Below, in pieces: positions 42,861-52,747 of a DNA stretch of 64,000 nt. Every line of letters begins with the position of its first letter. Positions within the stretch are counted from its first letter, which is position 1. Position numbers and translations under genes: made by a program. The notes beneath the pieces were generated by a model. It saw only the letters and a program-made list of their open reading frames with translations. It was not told where the DNA came from and did not search any database. The DNA is from Betaproteobacteria bacterium (GTDB lineage Bacteria > Pseudomonadota > Gammaproteobacteria > Burkholderiales > SG8-41): assembly GCA_029863175.1 (NCBI GenBank), contig JAOTVX010000012.1, positions 13,344-77,343 on the forward strand, given 5' to 3'.

Positions 42861-43470
42861 AGCAGTAATTGCAGCGGCGGGGATGTGCCTGTTTGCGCTG
42901 TTCGCGCAGCGCTCTCTGCCGCTTTTCGGCGTCTCCCTCGCGGGCCTTCTGCTCGTCGCTGCTCTGATCATCCGCTCCGTGGGCAGGGAAACCTCTCTCC
43001 TCGCAGTATTCGGGTGGGGCCCTTTTTCGCGAAAGGTTGGGCTCGCGACCGCTGTTGGTTGCATTCTGGGCCTGCTGCTCGGGCTGAGTTACCGGGGCGC
43101 GTACGATCTCTCCCTGATTCCCGGTCCTCTTGCGCTCTTTGTCGTTTCAGCGGCGCTCATCGGGGCGACGGAGGAGCTGGTCTTCCGCGGCTACATCCAG
43201 GGGCGCATCACCGGCTCCGGGTTCTGGCTGGCTCCGGTGTTCGCGGCGCTCAGCCACACCGCTTACAAGTCCGCGTTGTTCGTTTTTCCCCCGGCCGGAG
43301 TGGAGATCGACTTACCGCTCCTTGCTTCTCTCACTTTCGTTGCGGGGTTCGCGCTTGCACTCCTTCGGCAACTCTCTGGAAGCGTTCTTCCCGCCGTCGC
43401 AGCCCATGTTCTGTTTGACGTCCTCGCGTATGGGGATCGCCTCGAGGCGCCCTGGTGGGTTTGGAGGTAG
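42853..43470 (+). CDS. CPBP-family intramembrane protease
   Basis: A 205-residue membrane protein with about seven hydrophobic segments and the CPBP (Abi/Rce1-like) motifs: EELVFRG near residue 106, an FAALSHTAYK segment and HVLFDVL near 188. These give the Glu and His residues used by glutamic intramembrane endopeptidases; the second motif has one residue more than the usual FxxxH. The ATG overlaps the lipoprotein gene, and the next gene follows after 4 bp. Strong linkage suggests the lipoprotein tail is its target. Confidence 0.85.
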   Translation: MREAVIAAAGMCLFALFAQRSLPLFGVSLAGLLLVAALIIRSVGRETSLLAVFGWGPFSRKVGLATAVGCILGLLLGLSYRGAYDLSLIPGPLALFVVSAALIGATEELVFRGYIQGRITGSGFWLAPVFAALSHTAYKSALFVFPPAGVEIDLPLLASLTFVAGFALALLRQLSGSVLPAVAAHVLFDVLAYGDRLEAPWWVWR

Positions 43471-43474
43471 ATCG

Positions 43475-44710
43475 GTGATTACGAACGCCTGCAATGACGG
43501 CCGGATGAAGAGCGCGATGGCTCTTTCCAAAGATCAGTGCATGAGCACGCTGGCGAGTCCCATCCTCACGGGCTGGCGCGCAGGGCTCGCCACCGCGCGG
43601 CTCTGGGGGGCGATCCTGCGCCTCGCGCTCGCCAGTCATTCACCGGGCCGGGCAATTCAGGCGGTGCTGGCGCTCTACAGGAAAGTCTGCGCCGCCTGGC
43701 CGGATGCGCGCCGTGCGTTGACCCCGAAGCTGGTTCGCGGCGCGGGCCGATACTTCTTCCATCTCAACTATCCCGGATACCCGTCGCCGGCTTTCGACCG
43801 GTTCATGACCCGGGAGCTGACGCGGGTGGCTTCTTCGAGCGAGTCCGCCACCAACCTGCAAACGCTGATCCTGGCCATCACGCGGCGCTGCCCGCTCTCC
43901 TGCCAGCACTGCTCGGAATGGAAAACGCTCAACGGCCACGAGCAGCTCTCGAGAGAAGATCTCCTTTCCATCGCCGGGCGCTTCGAGGCGCTCGGCGTCA
44001 ACCAGATCCTGCTCTCCGGCGGAGAGCCCCTGTTGCGCCTGGATGACATCGTGGCGCTCTGCCGCGCATCGCGTCCCCAGACCGACTACTGGATTGCGAC
44101 GTCCGGCTTCCGCCTGGATCGCTCCGTCGCTGCGCGGCTCGCGGAAGCCGGTCTCACCGGGGTCTGTCTCAGCATGGACCACTTCGAGGCTGACGCGCAC
44201 GACGCCTTTCGGGGCCGCGCCGGCAGCTTCCGGCAGGTCCAGCAGGCTGCGCGCCACGTGCGCGAAGCGGGGCTGGTTCTGTGCCTCACGCTCTGTGCGA
44301 CCCGCGAATTCGTTTCGGCTGAGAACCTCGAGCGTTACGCCAGGCTCGCCGGAGAGCTGGGCGCGGGCTTCCTCCAGATCCTGGAGCCGCGCGCCGTGGG
44401 CCGCTACGAGGAACGCGACGTGGCGCTCTCCGCCGAGCAGCTGGCGCTCCTTGACGCGTTCAAGATGACAGTTAACACCGATCCCGGCTGCGCCCACCTT
44501 CCCGCCGTCATCTACCACGGCGACTACCAGCGCCGCTTGGGCTGCTACGGAGCGGGCAGGTGGTATGTTTTCGTGAACAGCGCGGGCGAGGTCCATACTT
44601 GCCCCTTCTGCTCCGCCAGCGCCGGAAGTTGCCTCGACGGCCCGCTCGAAGAAGTGCTCGAACGGGTGGAACGGTTTGGATGCCACGCCTACTCGCTGGG
44701 CCCGCGATAA
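43475..44710 (+). CDS. Radical SAM protein with Cys-rich C-terminus
   Basis: A 411-residue radical SAM enzyme. The 4Fe-4S motif CPLSCQHC (CxxxCxxC) is near residue 145, and LLSGGEPLLRLDDI and LSMDHFEADAH follow the family. The C-terminal HTCPFCSASAGSC suggests an auxiliary cluster, as in peptide- or protein-modifying members. The GTG start at 43475 follows a GGAGGT site at 7 nt; the reading frame extends upstream but overlaps the CPBP gene. An N-terminal region of 130 residues is not recognised. It is the last gene of the lipoprotein-protease-radical SAM unit. Confidence 0.85.
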   Translation: MITNACNDGRMKSAMALSKDQCMSTLASPILTGWRAGLATARLWGAILRLALASHSPGRAIQAVLALYRKVCAAWPDARRALTPKLVRGAGRYFFHLNYPGYPSPAFDRFMTRELTRVASSSESATNLQTLILAITRRCPLSCQHCSEWKTLNGHEQLSREDLLSIAGRFEALGVNQILLSGGEPLLRLDDIVALCRASRPQTDYWIATSGFRLDRSVAARLAEAGLTGVCLSMDHFEADAHDAFRGRAGSFRQVQQAARHVREAGLVLCLTLCATREFVSAENLERYARLAGELGAGFLQILEPRAVGRYEERDVALSAEQLALLDAFKMTVNTDPGCAHLPAVIYHGDYQRRLGCYGAGRWYVFVNSAGEVHTCPFCSASAGSCLDGPLEEVLERVERFGCHAYSLGPR

Positions 44711-44898
44711 TGTGCTCGGATCCACTTTCTTTGCGAAATGTGAACCCGACCCCATTTATCGCGGTTGAGAAGATATGCGAAAAGACGCGCCCTCACCTAT
44801 TTGTGTGATTGGCAGGGGACCGGCGAGACCCTACCCTGTGGCAAGCAGAACTCGCAAAAAGTCTATCGAGACCGGGGATTGCGAATCAGGACATCAAA

Positions 44899-44942
44899 TG
44901 TAACCGATATGTAAGCGACCCGTAAGTCATCCGCAATCCCGA
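44899..44942 (+). promoter_or_regulatory. 11-bp direct repeats before the TRAP operon
   Basis: In the 44711-44991 gap, which has no gene, four units with 11-bp period start at 44899, 44910, 44921 and 44932 (second unit TGTAAGCGACC). This spacing is typical for OmpR/PhoB-type response regulators. ACCATACACGCTATGG follows, which could hold the -10 region. Confidence 0.6.
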
Positions 44943-44991
44943 CCCGGCCACCATACACGCTATGGCACGAGCGGAAAGAGGGAGCGACATC

Positions 44992-45948
44992 ATGACAAAG
45001 GCAATGATGAGCGTCGCCTGCGATCCACCTAACGGTCGGCGCGTCGGTTCTGCTGCCCTAGCTTTACTTCTGGTCGTTACGCTCATGGGCGGCTGCTCGG
45101 TGCGCAACTTCGCACTCAATCAGGTGGGGGATGCACTGGCGAATAGTGGTTCCACGTTTGCATCCGATGACGATCTGCAGCTGATTGGCGCCGCCGCACC
45201 CTTCAGCCTCAAGCTGATGGAAAGCGTGCTGGCGGAGACGCCCGATAACCGCGGCCTGCTTCTCGCCACCACCCGGGGTTTCGTCCAATACTCGTACGCC
45301 TACGTCGAATTTCCCGCCGACGAGATCGAGGATCGCAACGTCAAGGCCGCGTACGCGCAGCGTGACCGCGCGCGGCGACTGTACCTGCGTGCGCGCAACT
45401 ACGGCCTGCAGGGCCTCGAAACCTCCTACCCCGGTTTGACGAAATCGCTGCGAACCAACCCCGCAGGCGCTCTTTCGGCGACGACTGTCGAGGACGTGGG
45501 CCTGCTCTACTGGACCGGTGTAGCGTGGGCGGCGGCCATTTCGCTGTCGAAGGACAACCCCTTCCTGGTGGCAGACCTTCCCATCGTTGAGGCTCTGGTA
45601 CGCCGCGCGCTTGTCCTGGACGAGACCTACGATCACGGTGCCGTCCACGTGTTCCTGATCAGCTACGAGATGAGCCGGTCCGGCGTTAATGCCGGTGCCG
45701 CTGATCTAGCACGCCAGCACTTCGACCGGGCCGTGGAACTCAGCGAGGGCAAGCAAGCAGCCCCCTTCGTTACGTTTGCTGAGGCGGTGTCCGTCACAGA
45801 ACGCGACCGCACCGAATTCGAGAAGCTTCTTCAGCACGCATTGAAGCTTAACGTCAACGCCGACCCGGAAGGGCGCCTGGCCAATCTCGTCATGCAACGT
45901 CGCGCGCGCTGGCTGCTCGGCCGCACGGACGTGCTCTTCGCCGACTGA
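44992..45948 (+). CDS. TRAP transporter TatT-component lipoprotein
   Basis: A 318-residue lipoprotein with signal peptide ending LMGGCS (about residue 34). The mature protein is helical with TPR-like repeats (LVRRALVLDETYDHGAVHV, ARQHFDRAVELSEGKQA), which is the TatT family of periplasmic TRAP-associated trimers. They are thought to bind the DctP receptor. The start at 44992 follows GAGGGAG at about 8 nt. The gene is first in the TRAP operon, 13 bp before dctP. Confidence 0.88.
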   Translation: MTKAMMSVACDPPNGRRVGSAALALLLVVTLMGGCSVRNFALNQVGDALANSGSTFASDDDLQLIGAAAPFSLKLMESVLAETPDNRGLLLATTRGFVQYSYAYVEFPADEIEDRNVKAAYAQRDRARRLYLRARNYGLQGLETSYPGLTKSLRTNPAGALSATTVEDVGLLYWTGVAWAAAISLSKDNPFLVADLPIVEALVRRALVLDETYDHGAVHVFLISYEMSRSGVNAGAADLARQHFDRAVELSEGKQAAPFVTFAEAVSVTERDRTEFEKLLQHALKLNVNADPEGRLANLVMQRRARWLLGRTDVLFAD

Positions 45949-45961
45949 AAGGACCCACGCC

Positions 45962-46984
45962 ATGACAACGGGACGTCTCCTAGTTTGTCTCAGCCAACTG
46001 GCTGTCGCGGCACTGTTCGCCGTCAGCGCCGGCGCGGCCGAGCGCGCAATGACGCTTAAGATCGCGACCGTCGCGCCGAAGGGATCGATCTACCACCGCG
46101 TCCTACAGGATATAGGACAAAAGTGGCGTGACGCCCAGGGCGGCAGGTCGCGATTCATTGTCTATACCAACAGCGTACAGGGCCCGGAACCGGAAACGGT
46201 GCGTCGCATGCGCGTGGGCCAGTTAAACGCATCCATGGTCAGCATCGTCGGCCTCAGCCAGATCGACAAAGCCGTCGGGGTGCTGCAGTTCATGCCGCTG
46301 ATATTCCGAACCTGGGAAGAGGTCGATTACGTGCGCGAAAAGCTCCGCCCGGAACTGGAAGAGCGTCTGCGCGCGAAGGGTTTCACCGTGCTGTTCTGGG
46401 GAGAAGGAGGCTGGGTGCAGTTCTTCTCCAACGAGCCGCGCATGATGCCCGAGGATTACAAGTCAGCCAAGATCTTCGCCTGGGCCGGGAACAACGCTCA
46501 GGTGGATATCATGAAATCGCTCGGCTATCGCCCGGTCGTGATGGAACTCACCGACATCCTGCCATCGTTGCAGACGGGAATGATCGACACGGTCCCGGCT
46601 GCGCCGTTGTGGGCCCTGGCCGCCCAATTCGACCGCACTGCGCCCTACATGCTGCGCATTAACTGGGTACCGATAGTAGGCGCCGTCATCATGACCACGA
46701 AAACCCTGGATGCCATGAGTCCGGCGGCTCGCGCCGCCCTGCTCGCAGCAGGGGAAGAGGCCGGCGAGAAATTGCGGCAGCATCGCAATAAGCAAGACGA
46801 AGACATCGTCCGAGCACTCGAGAGCCGCGGCCTCAAGGTCCTGACACTCACGCCGGAAGTTGAGCGCGCCTGGCAGGAACTTGCCCGGCGCGCCTGGCCG
46901 GGTGTTCGGGGGGGCATGGTACCGGCGGATATGTTCGACAATGTCGGGCTCCTGCTCGCTGAATTCCGCGGAGAGAAGAAATGA
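45962..46984 (+). CDS. dctP: TRAP transporter substrate-binding protein DctP
   Basis: A 340-residue periplasmic receptor with signal peptide (LSQLAVAALFAVSAGAAE). The DctP pattern follows: LKIATVAPKGSIYHRVLQDI near residue 30, RMRVGQLNASMVSI, GFTVLFWGEGGW and MELTDILPSLQTGMIDTVPA, with a conserved Arg position near 170 for the carboxylate. The ligand is unknown. The stop overlaps the start of the membrane subunit gene as ATGA. Confidence 0.94.
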   Translation: MTTGRLLVCLSQLAVAALFAVSAGAAERAMTLKIATVAPKGSIYHRVLQDIGQKWRDAQGGRSRFIVYTNSVQGPEPETVRRMRVGQLNASMVSIVGLSQIDKAVGVLQFMPLIFRTWEEVDYVREKLRPELEERLRAKGFTVLFWGEGGWVQFFSNEPRMMPEDYKSAKIFAWAGNNAQVDIMKSLGYRPVVMELTDILPSLQTGMIDTVPAAPLWALAAQFDRTAPYMLRINWVPIVGAVIMTTKTLDAMSPAARAALLAAGEEAGEKLRQHRNKQDEDIVRALESRGLKVLTLTPEVERAWQELARRAWPGVRGGMVPADMFDNVGLLLAEFRGEKK

Positions 46985-48852
46985 GCCTTCCGCTGTCGGC
47001 GGCACACCCCACTTCGGAGTGGACGGCGCACGCGAGCGCGGCCGTGAACGCGAACGCGGCGGCCAAGTGGCTAGCCGCAGCGGAAAATGTCCTCCTGTCG
47101 GCGTTCTTCGGGCTCCTCGTCGTACTCCCGCTCGCCGAAATCGCGTTGCGGGCCACGGTGGGCGTCGGCATCCACGGCGTCGCCTCGCTGGTCCAGAATC
47201 TCACTCTGATCGTGGGAATGCTGGGCGCAGTGGTTGCGGCACGGGGAAACCGCTTGCTCGCGTTTTCCGCTACGGTGCTGCTGCAAGGCCGCTTCGCAAC
47301 AATCGCACGGATGTACGCGGCCGCGATCGCCGCCACAGCAAGCGCTCTGTTGTGTATCGCCAGCGTCCAGTTCGTCGCCGCCGAACGCATCGGTGGCGTC
47401 GCCCTTGCTTACGACATCCCGGTTTGGCTCATCCAGTCCTTCCTCCCGATCGGTTTTGGCGTCATTGGCGCAAGGTTGATCTGGAACGCATCCGAGCAGT
47501 TGTCGGGAAGAGCCTGTGCGTTCCTGCTCGCGGTCGCGCTAATTGCGATCGCGTTGTTCGCGCCGGTCGATCCGGGCTATATGGTCCCGGCCGGACTCGT
47601 CGTGCTGATCGTGGGGGCGCTGTTCGGGGCACCGCTGTTCGCCGTCATTGGCGGAGTCGCGCTGCTGCTGCTGTGGAGCACGGGCGTGCCTCTGGCCTCG
47701 GCCGCCGTGGATCACTACGGCCTGACGTCCAACCCCACGTTGCCGGCAATCCCGCTATTCACGCTGGCAGGCTACTTTCTCGCCGAGAGCGGTGCGCCGA
47801 AGCGCCTGATCGAGGTCTTCGACGCCTTGTTCGGAAGATTTCGTGGGGGCGCGGCAGTCGTTACCGTGCTGGCCTGCACGTTTTTCACGAGCTTTACCGG
47901 CGCGTCCGGCGTGACGATCCTCGCGCTCGGGGGACTCACCATGCCGTTGTTGCTGGCATCCGGGTTCGAGCGCCGACCAGCGCTCGGTTTGATTACCGCG
48001 GGCGGCCTGCCAGGGGTGCTGCTCTTCCCGGCCCTGCCGCTCATCCTCTACGCGATCGTCGCCAAGACGAGCATCGAGTCGATGTTCCTGGGCGGCCTGA
48101 TGCCGATGCTGCTCATGCTGGCGATCACGCTCGCCTGGGGCTTGCGCCAGCACAAGTCGGCCCCCGGCGTGCAGCAAACGCTGGACCGCAATCGGGTCAG
48201 GCGCGCGCTGTGGATCGCAAAATGGGAACTCGCGCTGCCGGCGGTACCCATCTCGATGCTGCTGGGAGGTTTGGCAACCCCGGTGGAAGCCGCGGCGGCG
48301 ACGGCGCTTTATGCGTTCATCACGGCAGCCGTCATTCACCGCGACGTGAGGCCCTATCCGGACGTGCCCCGGATCATGTCGGAATGCGGGCTGCTCGTCG
48401 GCGGAATCCTGCTGATCCTCGGCGTAGCACTCGCCCTCACTAATTTCCTGGTGGACGCGCAAGTGCCTGAGCACGCCGTGGAGTGGGTCAAGGAGCGGAT
48501 CGAGTCTCCTTGGGTCTTCCTCCTTTATCTCAACGTGCTACTGCTTGCCGTCGGCTGCATCATGGATATTTTCTCGGCCATCGTCGTGATCGCCCCTTTG
48601 GTCGTCCCGATCGGCCTTGCTTTCGGCGTGGATCCCGTCCACCTGGGCATTATCTTCCTGGCGAATCTGGAGCTGGGCTACCTTACGCCGCCCATTGGTA
48701 TTAACCTGTTTTTCGCCTCGTACCGGTTCGACCGGCCCATGACGGAGGTTTGCCGGTCGGTCGCGCCGCTTTTTCTGGCGCTATGCGGGGGCATCCTGGC
48801 CATCACCTATATACCGTGGCTGAGCACGGGCCTGCTCAAGATGCTGCACTAG
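46981..48852 (+). CDS. Fused TRAP membrane protein DctQ-DctM
   Basis: A 623-residue fusion. Residues 1-180 contain four helices and correspond to DctQ (AENVLLSAFFGLLVVLPLAEI). Residues 190-620 are DctM with about twelve helices; family segments include LPAIPLFTLAGYFLAESGAP, TGASGVTILALGG and LGYLTPPIGINLFFASYRFD. Such fusions occur in a subset of TRAP systems. Energy comes from an ion gradient. It follows dctP with an ATGA overlap. Confidence 0.92.
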   Translation: MSLPLSAAHPTSEWTAHASAAVNANAAAKWLAAAENVLLSAFFGLLVVLPLAEIALRATVGVGIHGVASLVQNLTLIVGMLGAVVAARGNRLLAFSATVLLQGRFATIARMYAAAIAATASALLCIASVQFVAAERIGGVALAYDIPVWLIQSFLPIGFGVIGARLIWNASEQLSGRACAFLLAVALIAIALFAPVDPGYMVPAGLVVLIVGALFGAPLFAVIGGVALLLLWSTGVPLASAAVDHYGLTSNPTLPAIPLFTLAGYFLAESGAPKRLIEVFDALFGRFRGGAAVVTVLACTFFTSFTGASGVTILALGGLTMPLLLASGFERRPALGLITAGGLPGVLLFPALPLILYAIVAKTSIESMFLGGLMPMLLMLAITLAWGLRQHKSAPGVQQTLDRNRVRRALWIAKWELALPAVPISMLLGGLATPVEAAAATALYAFITAAVIHRDVRPYPDVPRIMSECGLLVGGILLILGVALALTNFLVDAQVPEHAVEWVKERIESPWVFLLYLNVLLLAVGCIMDIFSAIVVIAPLVVPIGLAFGVDPVHLGIIFLANLELGYLTPPIGINLFFASYRFDRPMTEVCRSVAPLFLALCGGILAITYIPWLSTGLLKMLH

Positions 48853-48956
48853 CACACTTGGAATGCGTCCATGATACTTACGTGGTTGATGCCGGGCGCA
48901 AATCGCATATAAATATGACGTCGGCTTTTCCGTCCTGCGAAACAGGAGCAACAAGA

Positions 48957-50474
48957 ATGGAAACAGCGAAGCTCGAACCCTACCTGACCTACAAACCTCG
49001 AGCATTTACCCGGGCCGAACGGGACCAGGTCACGATCCTGTTCGGCGGCCTGCACTGGAGGGTCGAACGGTTGATCCAGGGCGCGATGGGTAATCTCGGC
49101 TATCGCAGCCAAGTTCTGCCCACCGCGACCAAGGAAGACCTGCTGACGGGACGGGAGTTGGCCGATATCGGCCAATGCTGCCCGACGAGCTTCACGACCG
49201 GTAACCTCGCCAACGTCCTGCGGCAGGAGACACAACGAGCGGGGGCCGAGGAAGTCGCCAGGAAGTACGTCTACATTACCGCCGGCGCCTGCGGCGCGTG
49301 CCGCTTCGGGCAATACCATCAGAGCTACGAGCTTGCCCTGCGTAACGTGGGGCTGGACTCGTTCCGGATGTTTCTGCTGGCGCAGAACGGCCTGGAGCAA
49401 GGCGCCGCCGAAGGGGGCGGACTCGAGCTCAACCTGCCCTTCACGCTGGGTACCGTCTGGGCAGTCATGGTGGGCGACCTCATTCAGGACCTGGAATATC
49501 AGATACGGCCGTACGAGGTAATTCCGGGAGAAACGGAGCGGGTCGTCAAGGAAAGCATCGAGTATCTGCACGGGATGTTCGACAGGTCTCCTGTGAGCGG
49601 CATGAAGAAATGGGGCGCCCCCTTCTGGTATCTGAGTACCAACCACTTCGTAAAAGCCCTGCGCGAAGTTCGCCTCCGATTCGACAGCATCGAGGTAGAC
49701 CGCCTGCGCGTCAAACCGGTCGTGAAGATCACCGGTGAGTTCTACCTGCAGACGATCGAAGGCGAGCCCAACTACAACATCCACCGGTGGCTCGAGTCGG
49801 AGGGAGCCGAGGTCTACCCGGCCGCCATCACGATCTGGCTCGACTACCTGATGCGGCACGCGGGGCAGGACTACGAGGACCACATTGGCATCGACCGGTC
49901 CGCCCGCCTGAAACTGGGCGGCATCAAGACGGGACGGGCTTTGCTGCGGTGGATCTACAATCGCCTGCGCAAGACGCTCGACGACTTGCCGCACGAGATG
50001 CCGGACCAGTATGAGCTTCGCGCGCTTGCCGCCCCCTACTATCACAGCCGCCTGAACGGGGGCGAAGGCGACATGCTGATTGGAAAGGCGCTGTGGGCCT
50101 ATCATCGGAAAAAGGCGCACATGACGTGCGAGCTTTCCCCCTATTCATGCATGCCGAACACCATGAGCGTCGGCGCAATGGCGGCGGTCACCGGCAAATA
50201 CCCCAATCTCCTCTATGCACCCCTCGAAATCAAGGGTGACGCAGAAGTTCACGCGCTGTCGCGCTGCCAGATGATACTGACCGAAGCAAAACGCCGGGCG
50301 CAGCGCGAGTTCGAGGACGCGCTCAATGTCAACGGCATCACGTTGGACCGGGCGCGCGAGCTGCTCGAAGCCTTTCCCGAGATGAAGCGCGCGACTTATC
50401 GGGTGCCGCGCCTCGGGGCAGCCGGAACCGCCGCAAATCTGGTCCACCATCTTGCCGCGAAGGCGAAGTCATGA
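48957..50474 (+). CDS. DUF2229/acyl-CoA dehydratase activase-related protein
   Basis: A 505-residue protein. Cys motifs are DIGQCCPTSF (about residue 82), TAGACGACRFGQYHQSY (about 117) and CELSPYSCMPNTMSVGA (about 403), positions used for Fe-S clusters in the HgdB/BcrB-like dehydratase and DUF2229 group. In many bacteria this sequence is the C-terminal part of a single ~1400-residue activase/DUF2229 protein; here it is a separate first gene. The start at 48957 follows GGAG. It overlaps the activase gene by 4 bp. Confidence 0.85.
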   Translation: METAKLEPYLTYKPRAFTRAERDQVTILFGGLHWRVERLIQGAMGNLGYRSQVLPTATKEDLLTGRELADIGQCCPTSFTTGNLANVLRQETQRAGAEEVARKYVYITAGACGACRFGQYHQSYELALRNVGLDSFRMFLLAQNGLEQGAAEGGGLELNLPFTLGTVWAVMVGDLIQDLEYQIRPYEVIPGETERVVKESIEYLHGMFDRSPVSGMKKWGAPFWYLSTNHFVKALREVRLRFDSIEVDRLRVKPVVKITGEFYLQTIEGEPNYNIHRWLESEGAEVYPAAITIWLDYLMRHAGQDYEDHIGIDRSARLKLGGIKTGRALLRWIYNRLRKTLDDLPHEMPDQYELRALAAPYYHSRLNGGEGDMLIGKALWAYHRKKAHMTCELSPYSCMPNTMSVGAMAAVTGKYPNLLYAPLEIKGDAEVHALSRCQMILTEAKRRAQREFEDALNVNGITLDRARELLEAFPEMKRATYRVPRLGAAGTAANLVHHLAAKAKS

Positions 50475-52747
50475 AAACCGTCGGGATGGACGTCGGCTCG
50501 ACCACCGTCAAGGCGGTGGTCGTGGAAGACGGCAAGCCGCTATGGCGGGACTACCGACGGCATAACACGAAGCAGGCCGAGACGGTGCTCGATTTTCTCG
50601 AGCGCATGGAAGCCGAGTCGGGTTTCACACCGGGGCAGGACCGCCTGTTTTTCACCGGCTCCGGCGCCGGCTTTCTCGCTCCGCTGGTCGGCGCGAAGCT
50701 CATTCAAGAAGTCGTCGCCGTCGCAGCCGCAGTGGAGAAGCTCCATTCCCGGGTACGGTTCGTCTCGGAAATCGGCGGCGAGGACATGAAAACCGTGTTC
50801 TTCACGCCAAGTGGCGACGGCACGAGCAAGCAGGTCTACATGCAGTCCGCCTGCAGCGGCGGCACCGGCACGTTCATCGAGAAGACTGCCCGGAAGCTCT
50901 CGGTCGCAACGGAAGCGCTTGCAAAAATGCGCTACGACGGGATGAGTCTTCACAAGGTCAGCTCGAAGTGCGGCATCTTCGCAGAGGCGGACGCGAATAC
51001 GCTGGTCAAATCCGGCGTGCCCGTGGAAGAAATCATCGCGAGCCTTTACGAAGCCGTGGTCTATCAGAACCTCGCGACCCTCACGAAAGGAAACACCCCG
51101 GTTCCTCAGGTGCTGCTGCTCGGAGGACCCAACCTCTTTTTCGATGGCCTGCAGCAGGCCTGGCGCTACCACCTGAAGAAGCTGTGGAAGGAGCGGCGCA
51201 TCGCACTGCCCGAAGGCGCTGAACCGGAGAATCTTGTTCTGGTTCCCGCGGACGCGCTCTACTACGCCTGTCTGGGGTGCGTCGAGCTCGGGCACGGCGA
51301 AAACTCGGAGGTGGCCGTCTATCAGGGGTTGGCGAAGCTGCGCTGGTGGATCGACGAAGGCCAGCACGAGCAAAAGGCAAAAGAGGGTTCGCGCGGGTTA
51401 GTCGCCGGCGAGGACGACTTCAAGGCCTTTCTCGCGCAGTACGCCTGCACGGGGAAAAATGGCGATTCGCTACCGCGCGCGGAGCAACCACAAGGCGTCG
51501 CGGATGCGCTGGCCGATGCCGGAGTGTTTCTCGGCTGCGATTTCGGCAGCACCACGGCCAAGGCGGTGGCGCTCTGCCCGAAGCAGGAGCTGGTCTTCTC
51601 CTGTTACGTGCAGTCGAAAGGCAATCCGATCGAGGACGCGAAGGCGATCCTGCGCCAGGTTCACGACGCGGGATTCGAGAAAATCGCCGGGCTCGCCATC
51701 ACCGGTTATGGTAAGGACCTGCTGAAAGACATCATCGGGGCCGATTTGGGCATCGTCGAGACGGTTGCGCACGCGACCGCGGCCTTGCGCTTCTTTCCTG
51801 ACGCCGATGTCATCTGCGACGTGGGAGGCTGTGACGTCAAGATCATGCTGCTGCGCCAGGGCACCGTGTCCGATTTCCGGTTGAGCTCCCAGTGCTCCTC
51901 GGGCAATGGTGCCTTCTTGCAGGGCGTCGCCGAGCGCTACGACACGCCAATGGAGAAGTATGCGGAGCATGCCTTCAAGGCGCGCTCCGTGCCCAAGCTC
52001 GCGATGGGCTGCGGCGTGTTTCTGCAATCGGACATCGTCAACCAGCAGCGCAAAGGTTGGTCGTCCGAGGAAATTATGGCATCGCTCGCGGCAGTGCTTC
52101 CGTTGAATGTCTGGGTCTACGCGGGCCAGCTGCAGAATCTGGCGGCGGCCGGCCGCAAGTTCGTGCTCCAGGGCGGGACGCATCGCAACCTTGCCGTGGT
52201 GAAAGCGCAAGTGGATTTCATCTCCAGCAAGGTGCCCAATGCGGACATCGTGGTCCACCCCTATCCCGGCGAGGCGGGCGCGATCGGCGCCGCCTTGTGC
52301 GCAATCGATTGGGCGCTCGAGGGAGAGCCGAGTCGCTTCCGAGGATTCGACGCGATCGAAGCGCTCGAGTACCAGAGCACCACTAACCAACACACCACCT
52401 GCCGTTGGTGCCCGGTCAGCTGTCGCCGCACCTTTATCGACGTGGTGCTGCCCGGCGCGAGGGGTCGGCCTTGGAGCAAGATCCCCCTTTCCGAAGGGCG
52501 GGAGCGCGTGATCAGCGGCAACTCGTGCCCGAAGGGGCTGCTCGAGGATGCGAACGAGATGCGCGTCGTCAAGGCAGAAATGGAGGAAGTCAAACGTGCT
52601 TATCCCAATATTGCAGAAATGGTCCGCGAGGACGCCTTCCGCCGCGCCCGAGTATCGGACGAGGATCCGGATCGGGATTCCGAGAGCACTGAACATGTGG
52701 TCGACCCACCAGTTCTGGGTGGGGCTGCTGGCCGCGCTGGGCGTTGA
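50471..52747 (+). CDS. Duplicated BadF/BadG/HgdC-type activase ATPase
   Basis: A 758-residue protein with two ASKHA-fold ATPase copies. The first begins MDVGSTTVKAVVV and the second CDFGSTTAKAVAL near residue 357. Each has the CSGGTGTF or CSSGNGAF bridging-Cys segment and a second Cys in KCGIFAEAD or GCGVFLQSD, which coordinate one 4Fe-4S cluster per dimer in activators. ATP-driven electron transfer to a dehydratase or reductase is the known role. The last 55 residues overlap the next gene in another frame and look noncanonical (DEDPDRDSESTEHVV). Confidence 0.9.
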   Translation: MKTVGMDVGSTTVKAVVVEDGKPLWRDYRRHNTKQAETVLDFLERMEAESGFTPGQDRLFFTGSGAGFLAPLVGAKLIQEVVAVAAAVEKLHSRVRFVSEIGGEDMKTVFFTPSGDGTSKQVYMQSACSGGTGTFIEKTARKLSVATEALAKMRYDGMSLHKVSSKCGIFAEADANTLVKSGVPVEEIIASLYEAVVYQNLATLTKGNTPVPQVLLLGGPNLFFDGLQQAWRYHLKKLWKERRIALPEGAEPENLVLVPADALYYACLGCVELGHGENSEVAVYQGLAKLRWWIDEGQHEQKAKEGSRGLVAGEDDFKAFLAQYACTGKNGDSLPRAEQPQGVADALADAGVFLGCDFGSTTAKAVALCPKQELVFSCYVQSKGNPIEDAKAILRQVHDAGFEKIAGLAITGYGKDLLKDIIGADLGIVETVAHATAALRFFPDADVICDVGGCDVKIMLLRQGTVSDFRLSSQCSSGNGAFLQGVAERYDTPMEKYAEHAFKARSVPKLAMGCGVFLQSDIVNQQRKGWSSEEIMASLAAVLPLNVWVYAGQLQNLAAAGRKFVLQGGTHRNLAVVKAQVDFISSKVPNADIVVHPYPGEAGAIGAALCAIDWALEGEPSRFRGFDAIEALEYQSTTNQHTTCRWCPVSCRRTFIDVVLPGARGRPWSKIPLSEGRERVISGNSCPKGLLEDANEMRVVKAEMEEVKRAYPNIAEMVREDAFRRARVSDEDPDRDSESTEHVVDPPVLGGAAGRAGR

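Noticed and set aside
44711..44898. Possible small gene in the gap after the radical SAM gene
   Set aside because: No frame with a start, ribosome site and recognisable product.
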